A stretch of 64,000 nt of DNA from Imhoffiella fuscus (lineage in GTDB: Bacteria; Pseudomonadota; Gammaproteobacteria; Chromatiales; Chromatiaceae): positions 1 through 64,000 of the forward strand of contig NZ_JBHUHX010000021.1 in NCBI RefSeq assembly GCF_042682685.1. The letters run 5' to 3'. Numbering within the stretch: position 1 is the stretch's first letter; the number at the start of each line of letters is the position of its first letter. This document shows positions 6,871 to 18,796 of this stretch, one piece after another. Made by a program: the position numbers and the translations under genes. The notes beneath the pieces are model-generated. The model was not told the DNA's origin, did no database searches, and saw nothing but the letters and a program-made list of their open reading frames with translations.

Positions 6871-8688
6871 TCAACTGTCCATGCTGTACATCGCTTCGAT
6901 GGCGTCGCGATAGCGTTCGACGACCTTGTTGCGTTTGATTTTGAGCGTGGGGGTCAGTAGCCCGTTGTCGATCGACCAGGGTTCGAGCGTGAGGGTGACG
7001 CGGCGGATCTTGGTATAGCCTGGGAAGTCTCGCAGGGCGAAACGGATGCGCTTGAGAATGGCCTTGTGCAGTTGCGGGTCGTCGAGGCTGTCGGCGCTTT
7101 CCGGATTGAGGCCGTATTCTCGGGCGAGGCCGCTCCATAGGTCCGCGTTCAGAACCAGCAGTGCGGTGAGATAGGAATGGCCCTCGCCGAGGACGACCGT
7201 CTGGTCGAACAGCGGGTCCAGACTGATGGCCAGCTCGAGATCTCCAGGCGGAACCTTCTCGCCGTTGGAGAGCACCAAGATGTCCTTGAGCCGACCGGTG
7301 ATGTAGACGCGCCCGTTCTCGATGCGCGCCTGATCTCCCGTGTGGAACCAGCCGTCCTGCGACAGCACCTTGGTGGTCGCGGCGTGGTTGTTCCAGTACC
7401 CCATCATGACGCAGTGCCCCTTGATCTGAAGCTCGTCGTCGGCACCGATGCGGACCTTGATGCCTCGGATGGGGGGGCCGACGCTTTCTGGGACGTTCGC
7501 TTCCAGTGGATTGACGCTCACCACCGGGCTGGTCTCGGTCAGTCCGTAGCCCTGGATGAGCGGCAGACCCAGTCCGATGAAGGTGCGGGCGACGCTGCTT
7601 GGCAGGGCGGCGCCGCCGCTGACGGCGGCACGTATGCGTCCGCCGAGTCGCTCCATGACCGGGGTGCCCACCTTGTGTCTCAGGAACGGCCAGAGCAGCA
7701 GCGTCGGGTGCCAGCCGGCACGTCCCTGCGTGCGCTGGAAGGAGCGCCAGCCGACCTTTACCGCCGTGTTGAACAGCCAGCGGATTGGAGCCGGTTTGGC
7801 CTCCAACTGATCGGCGATGCGTTGATAGATGCGCTCGAAGACGCGCGGGACGGCGATGATGACCGTCGGGCGGATGGTCTGCATGTCCTCCGCGAGCTGG
7901 GCGATGGATCGGGCGTAGGCCACGGTCGCGCCCGCCATCAGCGGCAGGTAGTAGCCGCCGGTGCGTTCCAGCATGTGCGAGAGCGGCAGGAAGGAGAGAA
8001 AGACATCCTCGCGGTAGACGTTGATGAGCGTGATCACGCCGTGCGCGTTGGCGAGCATGTTGTGGTGACTGAGCATCACCCCCTTGGGGCGTCCGGTGGT
8101 GCCGGAGGTGTAGACGATGGTGGCCAGGCTATTGGGATCGCCCATGCGCGGCTGTAGTGCGGGGGCGGATTCGGGCAGCCAGCGCTCGGCGACCACCACG
8201 CGAGGGTCTTCTTCGGCGAGTTCGTAGGCGGCTGGGCTGGGTTCGAGAATGACGACCCGCAGCGGCCAGGTGGCGTCGCCGACCACCTCGGCGAGCCGGC
8301 GCCAGCGTCCGGCGTCCTGGATCAGCAGGGTCTTGACCGCCGCGTCTTGCAGGATATAGGCGGCGTTGTCGGCGCGGTCGTCGGTATAGAGCGGGACCGT
8401 GACCAGACCGAGCGAGAAGGCGGCCTGATCGAACATGATCCAGTCGGGACAGTTGCGCAGCAGGATGGCGACGCGGTCTCCAGGCTCCAGGTTTTCGGCC
8501 GCCAGCGCCTGGCGCCAACGGGCGACCCAGGTGCCCATTTCGCGCCAGGTGAGCTCCTTCCAGCCGTTGCCGCGCTCATGGTAGCGGTAGGCGACGCGCT
8601 CGGGCGATCGGATAGTCCGCTGCAGAAAGAGTCCGTCCAGGGTTCTGGCGCGCTCGATCGCAATCAAATCCTCGGACCATGGGTTCAC
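6871..8688 (-). CDS. Long-chain-fatty-acid-CoA ligase (AMP-forming)
   Basis: This 605-residue ANL-superfamily enzyme should activate long-chain fatty acids to acyl-CoA through an acyl-adenylate. The motif order is complete: P-loop YTSGTTGRPKGVMLSH, SFLPLSHMLERTGGYY, VSGGAALPSSVA, GYGLTETSPVVS, WFHTGDQA and GRLKDILVLSNGEKVPP, with a C-terminal catalytic lysine in TPTLKIKRNKVVERY. It resembles the FAA1/FadD15 group rather than E. coli FadD. It is monocistronic, divergent from the RND operon, and its 3' end faces the tRNA-Gly region. Confidence 0.9.
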   Translation of the reverse strand: MNPWSEDLIAIERARTLDGLFLQRTIRSPERVAYRYHERGNGWKELTWREMGTWVARWRQALAAENLEPGDRVAILLRNCPDWIMFDQAAFSLGLVTVPLYTDDRADNAAYILQDAAVKTLLIQDAGRWRRLAEVVGDATWPLRVVILEPSPAAYELAEEDPRVVVAERWLPESAPALQPRMGDPNSLATIVYTSGTTGRPKGVMLSHHNMLANAHGVITLINVYREDVFLSFLPLSHMLERTGGYYLPLMAGATVAYARSIAQLAEDMQTIRPTVIIAVPRVFERIYQRIADQLEAKPAPIRWLFNTAVKVGWRSFQRTQGRAGWHPTLLLWPFLRHKVGTPVMERLGGRIRAAVSGGAALPSSVARTFIGLGLPLIQGYGLTETSPVVSVNPLEANVPESVGPPIRGIKVRIGADDELQIKGHCVMMGYWNNHAATTKVLSQDGWFHTGDQARIENGRVYITGRLKDILVLSNGEKVPPGDLELAISLDPLFDQTVVLGEGHSYLTALLVLNADLWSGLAREYGLNPESADSLDDPQLHKAILKRIRFALRDFPGYTKIRRVTLTLEPWSIDNGLLTPTLKIKRNKVVERYRDAIEAMYSMDS

Positions 8689-8900
8689 TGGGCTATCCTC
8701 ATGTGGTTATGGGCCATACCTCGACGGGCTCCATACTCATGGGCGTCAGGGGTCCTGCCGTATCGGTTCATGCGGGCTGGAATGGCGAGGTCCAGCAAGC
8801 GGATGCCAAGTGTAAAAGGCCGTCATCGTTTTGCAATGCTTGCAGGTCAACGCGATAGCGGAGAGGTGCTCGGGCTTGAAATGCCGTCGGTTTATGCGAT

Positions 8901-8916
8901 ATTAGAAAAATCTAAT
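8901..8916. promoter_or_regulatory. Palindrome ATTAGA-N4-TCTAAT upstream of RND operon
   Basis: A perfect 6-bp inverted repeat with an AAAA spacer lies in an unusually AT-rich stretch 36 bp before the RND adaptor start. The position and symmetry suit an operator for a TetR-, ArsR- or MarR-type repressor. No such regulator gene is adjacent. Confidence 0.45.
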
Positions 8917-8951
8917 TAAGAGACGGCTAATATATTAAGGAAGCCATCTAC

Positions 8952-10044
8952 ATGCGTTCGATCAAATATCTTGCGGTGCTGGCCGCATCGCTCACATTCG
9001 GTGTTCAGCCGTTTGCCGCCGAGCCACTGGAAACCGCCCTCGCCAGCTATCACACGCTGCCGCGCGAATACCGCCTCGACGGGATCGTCGAGGCGGTCAA
9101 CCGCACGACAGTTTCGGCCCAGACTCAAGGCCAGGTTCAGGAAATCTTCTACGATGTCGACGACTTCGTGGAGAAGAACGCGCTGCTCGCCCGCCTCAAG
9201 GACACCGAGCACCGTGCCCGTGTCAGCCAGGCGGCGGCGGATCTCAAATCGGCAACGGCGCGTTTGCAGCAGGCCAAGGATGAGCACGAGCGGGTCGCGG
9301 GCCTCTATCGCAAGAAGAACGTCTCGGATTCGGCCATGGACAAGGCGACGGCCGATCTGGCCAGCGCCCAGGCCGCACTCGATGCCGCCGCCGCGCGCTT
9401 GGAGGAGGCGCGCGAGCAATTGGCCTATACCGAGATCCGCGCACCCTACTCGGGGATCGTCACCCACCGTCATGTCGAACTCGGCGAGATCGCGAGTCCT
9501 GGTTCGCCCATCATGAGTGGGATCTCGCTCGACGAGCTGCGAGTCACGGTCGATGTGCCCCAGAGCATCATCCCGGCGATTCGGCGCTCTCACTCGGATG
9601 CCGAGCCGAAGCCGCTTGCGCGGGTCTATCTATCAGAAGGAGAGATGATCGAAACCAGCAAGGTGACCGTCTTTCCCTATGCCGACCTGGGCTCCAACAC
9701 CTTCAAGGTGCGCATCGATCTGCCCACCCAGTCGGGAGACAGGCTGCGTGCGCTCTTTCCGGGTATGTTCGTCAAGACCAGTTTCATCGTCGGCGAGAAG
9801 TCCGAGCTGACCGTGCCGCGCAAGGCCGTCGTCCACCGCTCCGAGGTGACCGGCGTCTATGTGGTCGGCGCGGATGGGCGCGTGCATTTCCGTCAGGTCC
9901 GTCTGGGCCGCGCACTGCCGGACGCCTACGTGGTCCTGGCCGGTCTAACGGCGGATGAGCGGGTAGCGCTGGACCCGATCGCAGCCGGGGTGCTGCTGAA
10001 GGAGCAGGCTCAGATGCGGATCGATGCGGCGGGGGAGAGCGGTC

Positions 10045-10052
<8 letters not shown>
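8952..10052 (+). CDS. RND efflux periplasmic adaptor (membrane fusion protein)
   Basis: The 366-residue secreted adaptor has an N-terminal signal peptide (about residues 1-22, ending PFAA). A lipoyl half-domain follows (LDGIVEAVNRTTVSAQTQGQ), then an alpha-hairpin coiled coil at about residues 85-155 rich in Ala, Gln and Glu, the second lipoyl half (APYSGIVTHRHVELGE), and a beta-barrel. It should link the inner-membrane RND pump to an outer-membrane channel. The pump gene begins inside its last codons (8-nt overlap). No outer-membrane factor is encoded beside it, so the TolC-type protein elsewhere or another channel may serve. Confidence 0.9.
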
Positions 10053-13278
<3,226 letters not shown>

Positions 13279-13298
13279 GATTGCACGGCGTCTCGTCG

Positions 13299-13326
13299 CC
13301 CGGATGGAGCGATCGCTCCATCCGGG
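13299..13326. terminator. Perfect 12-bp hairpin between convergent genes
   Basis: CCCGGATGGAGC and its exact complement GCTCCATCCGGG flank a GATC loop, 20 bp after the RND stop and 62 bp from the 3' end of the converging lipoprotein gene. There is no T-run on the plus strand, so it is either a bidirectional RNA hairpin that slows transcription from both sides or a factor-assisted terminator. Confidence 0.55.
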
Positions 13327-13388
13327 GGCACCGTCATGTCCGGCTTCGAGGGTGTTCCCGGGTTTCGCTGTGCTGCCCCCGGGTTACG

Positions 13389-14030
13389 TTATTGGCGTTG
13401 CGCGTTGCCTTTGTAGATCCGGCGCCCTGTCGGGGTGTCGGTATTGCTCGGCGAGGGTCTGTAGCCGCGCCGGCTCGGCGGGGTGTCGTTGGAGCGATAG
13501 GAGCGGTCGTGGTTTCGTGGGCGTTCGGTTGGTGTCGGGCGCGGTTTCCGATCGCCGCCGTTGTCGTTGCGCGGTGGGCGACGGTCTGGATGTCGGCGAT
13601 CGTTTCGATCTCGATCGCCATGACCCCGGTTGCGGTCCCGATCGCTCCAACGATGGTCACGGTCGCGTCGATACCGATAGCGTTTTATCCGATAGTCACG
13701 ATATGTCGGGTAATACCAGGGCGAGCGGTAATACCAGGGGCTGGGGTAATACCAGAGCGAGGGGTAGTAGTAGAAAGGCGAGTCGTACAGGAACATCGGC
13801 CCGTAGCCGAAGTAGAGGTGCGTGCTGATCCGGGGCGAGTCGTCCGGATAATAGGCCTCGTCCCGATCGCCTTCATCCGGGGCCGTGGTGCCGTCGACCA
13901 GATAGGCGTCGTATCCGCTGGGCCAGGTTTGCTCGACGACAGGCGGGGCGACGACACAGCCGGCGAGCCCGCCGATGATGCCCAGGAGCGTCACGCGTGT
14001 CGCGACCGTTCGGAGGATGTGCGTCAGCAT
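13389..14030 (-). CDS. Tyr/Pro/Trp-rich putative lipoprotein with Arg/Asp-rich tail
   Basis: The 213-residue protein starts with a lipoprotein signal (VTLLGIIGGLAGC, lipobox LAGC), so acylation at Cys24 and export are expected. Residues about 70-115 are a run of aromatic repeats (YYYPSLWYYPSPWYYRSPWY). The second half is very rich in Arg, Asp, Asn and Pro (RRDRDHRWSDRDRNRGHGDR) and is probably disordered. Similar YPS-rich lipoproteins are widespread in proteobacteria and have no assigned function. The ATG at 14030 is chosen because the lipoprotein signal begins there. It is convergent with the RND operon. Confidence 0.7.
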   Translation of the reverse strand: MLTHILRTVATRVTLLGIIGGLAGCVVAPPVVEQTWPSGYDAYLVDGTTAPDEGDRDEAYYPDDSPRISTHLYFGYGPMFLYDSPFYYYPSLWYYPSPWYYRSPWYYPTYRDYRIKRYRYRRDRDHRWSDRDRNRGHGDRDRNDRRHPDRRPPRNDNGGDRKPRPTPTERPRNHDRSYRSNDTPPSRRGYRPSPSNTDTPTGRRIYKGNAQRQ

Positions 14031-14126
14031 GGGTGAGGCCCCGCGTGGAGGTGGTCTTGCGTCGTTTTCCGATGCCATTGGGACAGCGGTGCCTGGTCCG
14101 AAGATCCGGGATTCGCGTGCAGGCAG

Positions 14127-14438
14127 CTAAGGCGTCAGGTTTGAGACGCTCATCGGGGTGTTCCAGGAGTGGAAGGGAACGACCGCGAGCAGATGCAGGT
14201 CGTTTCCCTGATGTTCGCCGAGGATGCGAAAGCTGTAGAGACCGTACTCCATGATGCCCTCCCGTCTCGATTCTGGCGGCAGGGATCCCAGCGCGGGCTG
14301 GACCAGAAGACGCTCGCAGGTGTCGACCAGTTTCTCGACGAAGCGTCTGGCCTGGACCTGGGAGTCGCGGGCGATGAAGGCGACGATCGCCTCGGAATCA
14401 TCCAGGGCGGTGCGCGACCAGATCAGCTCTCCAGCCAT
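14127..14438 (-). CDS. ParE/RelE-superfamily toxin
   Basis: The 103-residue protein fits the ParE/RelE fold: an N-terminal WSRTALDDSEAIVAFIARDS helix pair, then FVEKLVDTCERLL, and beta strands ending in YSFRILGEHQGNDLHLLAVV. ParE toxins poison gyrase and RelE toxins cleave mRNA; the subtype is not clear here. The gene overlaps the antitoxin upstream by 16 nt, the usual arrangement of such modules. Confidence 0.8.
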   Translation of the reverse strand: MAGELIWSRTALDDSEAIVAFIARDSQVQARRFVEKLVDTCERLLVQPALGSLPPESRREGIMEYGLYSFRILGEHQGNDLHLLAVVPFHSWNTPMSVSNLTP

Positions 14439-14611
14439 CGATCCAACCGCTGCTTGGCCTCGGAGTTGAGATAGCCGCGTCCGAGGGCGATGTCCTCGCG
14501 GCCCTTGCGCAGCTTCTCCATGACGTAGAGATGGTACTGGATATCCTCCAGCGTGCAGTCGTCCGGCAGGCGACGCAGCAATTCGGTCACTTCCTGTTTC
14601 GCGCTCAACAT
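14423..14611 (-). CDS. Antitoxin of ParE/RelE-type module
   Basis: The 62-residue protein precedes and overlaps the toxin gene. It begins MLSAKQEVTELLRRLPDDCT, continues with LEDIQYHLYVMEKLRKGRED and ends with the helical AKQRLDRWLES. The pattern LEDIQYHLYV...KLRKGREDIALGRG is seen in small addiction-module antitoxins that neutralise ParE/RelE toxins with a C-terminal helix and repress their own promoter. No separate DNA-binding domain is evident, so the operator-binding part is small or divergent. Confidence 0.75.
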   Translation of the reverse strand: MLSAKQEVTELLRRLPDDCTLEDIQYHLYVMEKLRKGREDIALGRGYLNSEAKQRLDRWLES

Positions 14612-14711
14612 GCCTCTGACCCTCTTGACGCAGATCGATCGTCAACTGAATTTCGAACGCACATAGCCTGCCTGATCGGCCCGGTCGGGGCAATGGCGCC
14701 GAGCGGCGATC

Positions 14712-14966
14712 TCAGCCGCCGGTCACCGGCGGGAGGAAGGCGACCTCGTCATCGTCGCCGAGTGTGGCGTCCGGCCGGACGAGTTCCTGATTGACCGCGT
14801 AGAGCAGGGACGCCTCCGAATCGAGCGCCTCGGACCAGATCCCGCCGCGATCGCGCAGATGATCGCGCAATTGCTCGACCGTGAGGACCGAGTCGGGCCG
14901 CGCGAGCGACTCCCCCTCGGTCTGAAGGCGCTCGCGCAGACTGGCGAAATAGAGGATGCGCAGCAT
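14712..14966 (-). CDS. moaD: Molybdopterin synthase small subunit MoaD
   Basis: The 84-residue ubiquitin-fold protein starts MLRILYFASLRERL and ends with the diagnostic Gly-Gly (FLPPVTGG). That terminus is thiocarboxylated and donates sulfur to precursor Z in molybdopterin formation. DDDEVAFLPPVTGG is a textbook MoaD tail. It lies 4 nt downstream of moeA in the same orientation. The large subunit MoaE is not in the window. Confidence 0.93.
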   Translation of the reverse strand: MLRILYFASLRERLQTEGESLARPDSVLTVEQLRDHLRDRGGIWSEALDSEASLLYAVNQELVRPDATLGDDDEVAFLPPVTGG

Positions 14967-14970
14967 GGCG

Positions 14971-16224
14971 TCAGTGCAGCAGTTCGCTGAAGGAGAGAAA
15001 GTCGACCAGATCGCCGCGTTGGAAGGTCCGTCCGGGCGGGATCTCGACGAAGCCATCCGCCCAGGCGACCGAGGAGAGCACGGCCGATGAGCGGGTGGGA
15101 TAGACCGCCAGCTCGGGTTCGCCATCCGCGCCGGTCTCGATGCGGGCGCGATGGAACTCGGTGCGCTTGTCCGGTTTGGGCCAGTCGAATCCGGCGCGGA
15201 TCTTGAGCGTCCGAGGTGCCGCATCGCCCGTCAGTCCCTGCAGACGTCGCACGATGGGGCGGCCGAAGAGACAGAAGGTGACGAACAGCGAGACCGGATT
15301 GCCGGGGCTGCCGAAGAAGGGCGTGCCCTCGACCCGGCCGAAGACGACCGGCTTGCCGGGTCGGATGGCGATGTTCCAGAGCTCCAGGGTGCCGAGCGCC
15401 TCGACGGCGGGTCGGATGTGATCCTCCTCGCCCACCGAAACCCCGCCGCTGGCGACGATGAGGTCCGCCGACGCGGCACCTCGGCGCAGTGCCTCCTTGG
15501 TCGCCTCCAGGGTGTCGGCGACGATGCCCAGATCCACGACCTCGCAGTCCAGGGACTGGAGCAGGCCGATGAGCGCGAATCGGTTGGAGTTGTAGATCTG
15601 GCCCGGTCCCAGGGGCGTGCCGGGCATGACCAGCTCGTCGCCGCTCGCCAACACGGCGACCCGCAGACGGCGATAGACCCGCAACTCGGCGACGCCGACC
15701 GAGGCTGCGAGCCCCAGATGCTGCGGGGCCAGCCGGGTTCCGGCGGCGATCACCGTCGATCCGGCCTCGATGTCTTCGCCGGCGCGGCGAATGTTGCCGC
15801 CGGGCTTGATGTCGGTCGGGATGATGACATGGTCGCCATCGCGCTCGCAGACCTCTTGGACCACGACCGTATCCGTGCCTTCAGGGACCGGCGCCCCGGT
15901 GAAGATGCGCGCGGCCGTGCCGGGAGCGAGCGGGGCGCCGGCGGTTCCGGCCGGGATGCGCTGGGCGACCGGCAAGCGGCCGTCGTGCTCGGCGAGGTCG
16001 GCATGGCGGATGGCATAACCGTCCATGGCGCTGTTGTCCCAGCCGGGGACCTGGATACTGCTGACGACCGGTTCCGACAGCACGCGTCCCAGTGCGGCCT
16101 CGGTCGCCAGGGTTTCGGTGTCGGCGATCGGCTCGACGCGGGAGGCCAGGAAGTCGATGGCCTCCTGCTTGGTGAGCGTGCGTTTCGCTTCGGGTGCGGT
16201 GTCGCAGTCGTTGCCTTGGCTCAT
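14971..16224 (-). CDS. moeA: Molybdopterin molybdenumtransferase MoeA
   Basis: The 417-residue protein contains the MoeA segments VPGWDNSAMDGYAIR, ARIFTGAPVPEGTDTVVVQE, VLASGDELVMPG and, in the MoCF domain, ASGGVSVGEEDH and FGSPGNPVSLFVTF. It inserts molybdate into adenylylated molybdopterin. It is one codon-scale gap from moaD and 10 nt from moaB upstream, forming a moaB-moeA-moaD operon on the minus strand. Confidence 0.95.
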   Translation of the reverse strand: MSQGNDCDTAPEAKRTLTKQEAIDFLASRVEPIADTETLATEAALGRVLSEPVVSSIQVPGWDNSAMDGYAIRHADLAEHDGRLPVAQRIPAGTAGAPLAPGTAARIFTGAPVPEGTDTVVVQEVCERDGDHVIIPTDIKPGGNIRRAGEDIEAGSTVIAAGTRLAPQHLGLAASVGVAELRVYRRLRVAVLASGDELVMPGTPLGPGQIYNSNRFALIGLLQSLDCEVVDLGIVADTLEATKEALRRGAASADLIVASGGVSVGEEDHIRPAVEALGTLELWNIAIRPGKPVVFGRVEGTPFFGSPGNPVSLFVTFCLFGRPIVRRLQGLTGDAAPRTLKIRAGFDWPKPDKRTEFHRARIETGADGEPELAVYPTRSSAVLSSVAWADGFVEIPPGRTFQRGDLVDFLSFSELLH

Positions 16225-16234
16225 GGGCGTCGTC

Positions 16235-16765
16235 TCAATGCTCGCGCAGGCGTGGAATCAGCTGGGCGAAGTTGCAGGGGCGGGTGCGGATGTCCAGCTG
16301 GGGCAACAGGATTTGGTCCCAGGCGGTGCGGCAGGCGCCGGTCGATCCGGGCAGACAGAAGAGGAAGGTGCCGTTGGCCAGTCCGGCGAAGGCCCGCGAC
16401 TGGAGCGTGGAGGCGCCGATCTCCTGAAATGAGATCTGGCGGAAGAGTTCGCCGAAGCCCTCGATCTCCTTGTCCAGCAGGGGATGCAGCGCCTCGGGCG
16501 TGCTGTCGCGCCCGGTGACGCCCGTGCCTCCGGTGCTCAGGACGACGTTCACCTCCGGATCGGCGATCCAGCGCGAGACGACGGCGCGCAGCCGGTAGAT
16601 GTCATCCGGCACGATCTCTTTGGCGACCACCGTATGACCGGCCGCCTCGGCCTGTTCCTTGAGCAGCTTGCCCGAGGTGTCCTGGTCTTCGCTCCGGCTG
16701 TCGGAGACGGTCAGAACGGCGATCTTGAGAGGCAGGAAATCCTGCTCGACGAAGTGTCCGCCCAT
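16235..16765 (-). CDS. moaB: MoaB/MogA-family molybdopterin adenylyltransferase
   Basis: The roughly 176-residue protein shows the MoCF fold: LKIAVLTVSDSR, VLSTGGTGVTGRDSTPEAL, RQISFQEIGASTLQSRA and LFCLPGSTGACRTAWD. It should adenylylate molybdopterin before metal insertion by MoeA. Two ATGs lie 6 nt apart. The one at 16765 is preferred because AAAGGTGG sits at an ideal distance before it, while it abuts the ATG at 16771. It is the first gene of the moaB-moeA-moaD unit. Confidence 0.9.
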   Translation of the reverse strand: MGGHFVEQDFLPLKIAVLTVSDSRSEDQDTSGKLLKEQAEAAGHTVVAKEIVPDDIYRLRAVVSRWIADPEVNVVLSTGGTGVTGRDSTPEALHPLLDKEIEGFGELFRQISFQEIGASTLQSRAFAGLANGTFLFCLPGSTGACRTAWDQILLPQLDIRTRPCNFAQLIPRLREH

Positions 16766-16891
16766 GGTCATCCACCTTTAGTTATTGGTTTAGCGGTCGG
16801 TCGCCAGCTACCCGTATTCGAGAGGTGCTCATTCTGCCGCAGTGCGTAGGTGCGAATTCATCCGCATCGACATCAAGGGTGTTCGACAGGC

Positions 16892-17263
16892 TCAGAGCCA
16901 TTTGGGCACCAGGATGAGTGCCCACATGAGCATGCACAGGGCGATGCTGCTGAAGACGGCGGCGGAGGCGATATCCTTGGCCCGTCCCGAGAGCTCGTGG
17001 CGCTCCAGTCCGATGCGGTCGACATTGGCCTCGATCGCCGAGTTCAGCAGCTCCACGATGGGCACGATCAGCAGGCTGCCCACCAGGATGGCGCGCTCGA
17101 CCGGCGTCTCGCCGAGCCAGAGCGCCAAGGGGAGTAGCGGGACGAGTATGAAGACCTCCTGCCTGAATGCCTCCTCCAGTTCGAAGCAGGCCTTGAAGCC
17201 CTTCATCGAGTAACCGAAGGCATGGACGACACGGCGCCATCCCTTGGCGTTCTGATTAGCCAT
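16892..17263 (-). CDS. dgkA: Diacylglycerol kinase DgkA
   Basis: The 123-residue inner-membrane enzyme has three hydrophobic helices and the family signatures EEAFRQEV, VELLNSAIEANVDRIG and GRAKDIASAAVF. It recycles diacylglycerol to phosphatidate with ATP, usually from membrane-derived oligosaccharide and lipid A decoration turnover. It overlaps the 3' end of gcvPB by 8 nt, so it is probably co-transcribed with the glycine cleavage genes. Confidence 0.95.
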   Translation of the reverse strand: MANQNAKGWRRVVHAFGYSMKGFKACFELEEAFRQEVFILVPLLPLALWLGETPVERAILVGSLLIVPIVELLNSAIEANVDRIGLERHELSGRAKDIASAAVFSSIALCMLMWALILVPKWL

Positions 17264-18725
17264 TGATGTTCTCGCTTGCGCTGGGGCGCCAGGCCAGATC
17301 CAGTTGACGGGCAGCGCGGACGTCGTCGAGACGGCGTACTGGCATCGTGTGGGGCGCGCCCTTCACCAGATCGGGGTTCTCCTCGGCCTCGCGGCGGATG
17401 GCGATCATGGCTTCGACGAATCCATCCAGATCCTCCTTGCTCTCGGTCTCGGTCGGCTCGATCAGCAGACACTCCGGCACCAGGAGCGGGAAATAGGTGG
17501 TCGGGGCGTGATAGCCGTAGTCCAGCAGACGCTTGGCGAAGTCCATGGCGTTCACCCCGAATTGCCGCGATTCGGGCTTGAGCGTGACGATGAACTCGTG
17601 GCTGGCGCGACGCTCGGGGTAGGCAGCCTCGAATCCGGCCTCTTTCAGTCGTGCCATCAGATAGTTGGCGTTCAGTGTGGCGAAGTCGGCGACCCGCCCC
17701 ATGCCCTCGCGCCCGAGCATGCGGGCATAGACATAGGCGCGCAGCAGGATGCCCATGTTGCCGCCGAAGGCGGTGAGACGGCCGATGCTCTCCGGGCGCT
17801 CGGCTTCGGTCTGCCAGTGATAGGTGTCGCCGTCGAAGGTGACCAGAGGGACCGGCAGAAAGGGTTCGAGACGCGGCGAGACGCCCACCGGACCCGCGCC
17901 CGGTCCGCCGCCGCCGTGCGGGGTGGAGAAGGTCTTGTGCAGGTTCATGTGGATGACGTCGAAGCCCATGTCGCCAGGGCGGACCTTGCCGAGGATGGCG
18001 TTGAGGTTGGCGCCGTCGTAATAGAGCAGGCCGCCGGCATCGTGCACGGTGCGGGCGATGGCCTGGATGTTCCGATCGAAGACGCCGACCGTGCTCGGAT
18101 TGGTGAGCATGATGCCGGCGGTCTGGGGGCCGACAGCGGCCTTGAGTGCGTCCAGGTCGACGTCGCCGTCGTCTCCGGTCGGGATCTCGCGCACCTTGAA
18201 TCCGCACATGACCGCCGAGGCCGGGTTGGTGCCGTGCGCCGCGTCCGGGACCAGGATTTCGGTACGGGCATGGTCGCCGCGCGCCTTGTGGTAGGCGCGG
18301 ATCATGGCGACGCCGGCGAACTCGCCCTGGGCGCCGGCCGAGGGCGCGAGCGAGACGGCGTGCATGCCGGTGACGGCCTTGAGGATCTCCTGCAGGTCGT
18401 GGAGACAGGCCATCAGGCCCTGGCCGTGGCTGTCCGGCGCCAGCGGATGGCGGCCGAGGAAGCCGGGCAGCATGGCCAGACTGTTACAGGCCCTCGGGTT
18501 GTACTTCATGGTACAGGAGCCGAGCGGGTAGAAATGGGTGTCGATCGAGAAGTTCTTCTGCGACAGCCGGGTGTAGTGACGCACCGCCTGCATCTCCGAG
18601 ACCTCGGGCAGGGCGGGTCGGGAGCGTCGACGCAGTCCGGCCGGGATGTCCGAGATCTCGGGTTTGGTGAGCGGTGCCTGGGCGCTGGCCCGGCGGCCCG
18701 GTCGGGATTGATCGTAAATCAGCAT
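17256..18725 (-). CDS. gcvPB: Glycine dehydrogenase (decarboxylating) subunit 2, P-protein beta
   Basis: This 489-residue subunit of the split P-protein carries the PLP lysine in HMNLHKTFSTPHGGGGPG. Other family segments are HFYPLGSCTMKYNP, DAAHGTNPASAVMCG and LTNPSTVGVFD. Together with subunit 1 it decarboxylates glycine and transfers the aminomethyl group to the lipoyl arm of GcvH. The start at 18725 (MLIYDQSRPGRR) is typical of the family. Unusually, a thiol peroxidase gene separates it from gcvPA. Confidence 0.95.
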   Translation of the reverse strand: MLIYDQSRPGRRASAQAPLTKPEISDIPAGLRRRSRPALPEVSEMQAVRHYTRLSQKNFSIDTHFYPLGSCTMKYNPRACNSLAMLPGFLGRHPLAPDSHGQGLMACLHDLQEILKAVTGMHAVSLAPSAGAQGEFAGVAMIRAYHKARGDHARTEILVPDAAHGTNPASAVMCGFKVREIPTGDDGDVDLDALKAAVGPQTAGIMLTNPSTVGVFDRNIQAIARTVHDAGGLLYYDGANLNAILGKVRPGDMGFDVIHMNLHKTFSTPHGGGGPGAGPVGVSPRLEPFLPVPLVTFDGDTYHWQTEAERPESIGRLTAFGGNMGILLRAYVYARMLGREGMGRVADFATLNANYLMARLKEAGFEAAYPERRASHEFIVTLKPESRQFGVNAMDFAKRLLDYGYHAPTTYFPLLVPECLLIEPTETESKEDLDGFVEAMIAIRREAEENPDLVKGAPHTMPVRRLDDVRAARQLDLAWRPSASENING

Positions 18726-18796
18726 GGCGGTTCGGCGGTCGGTGAGGAAATGAGAGCGGCGGACGCGGCATCGGCCGGCGTCCGCCGACGGTTCTA

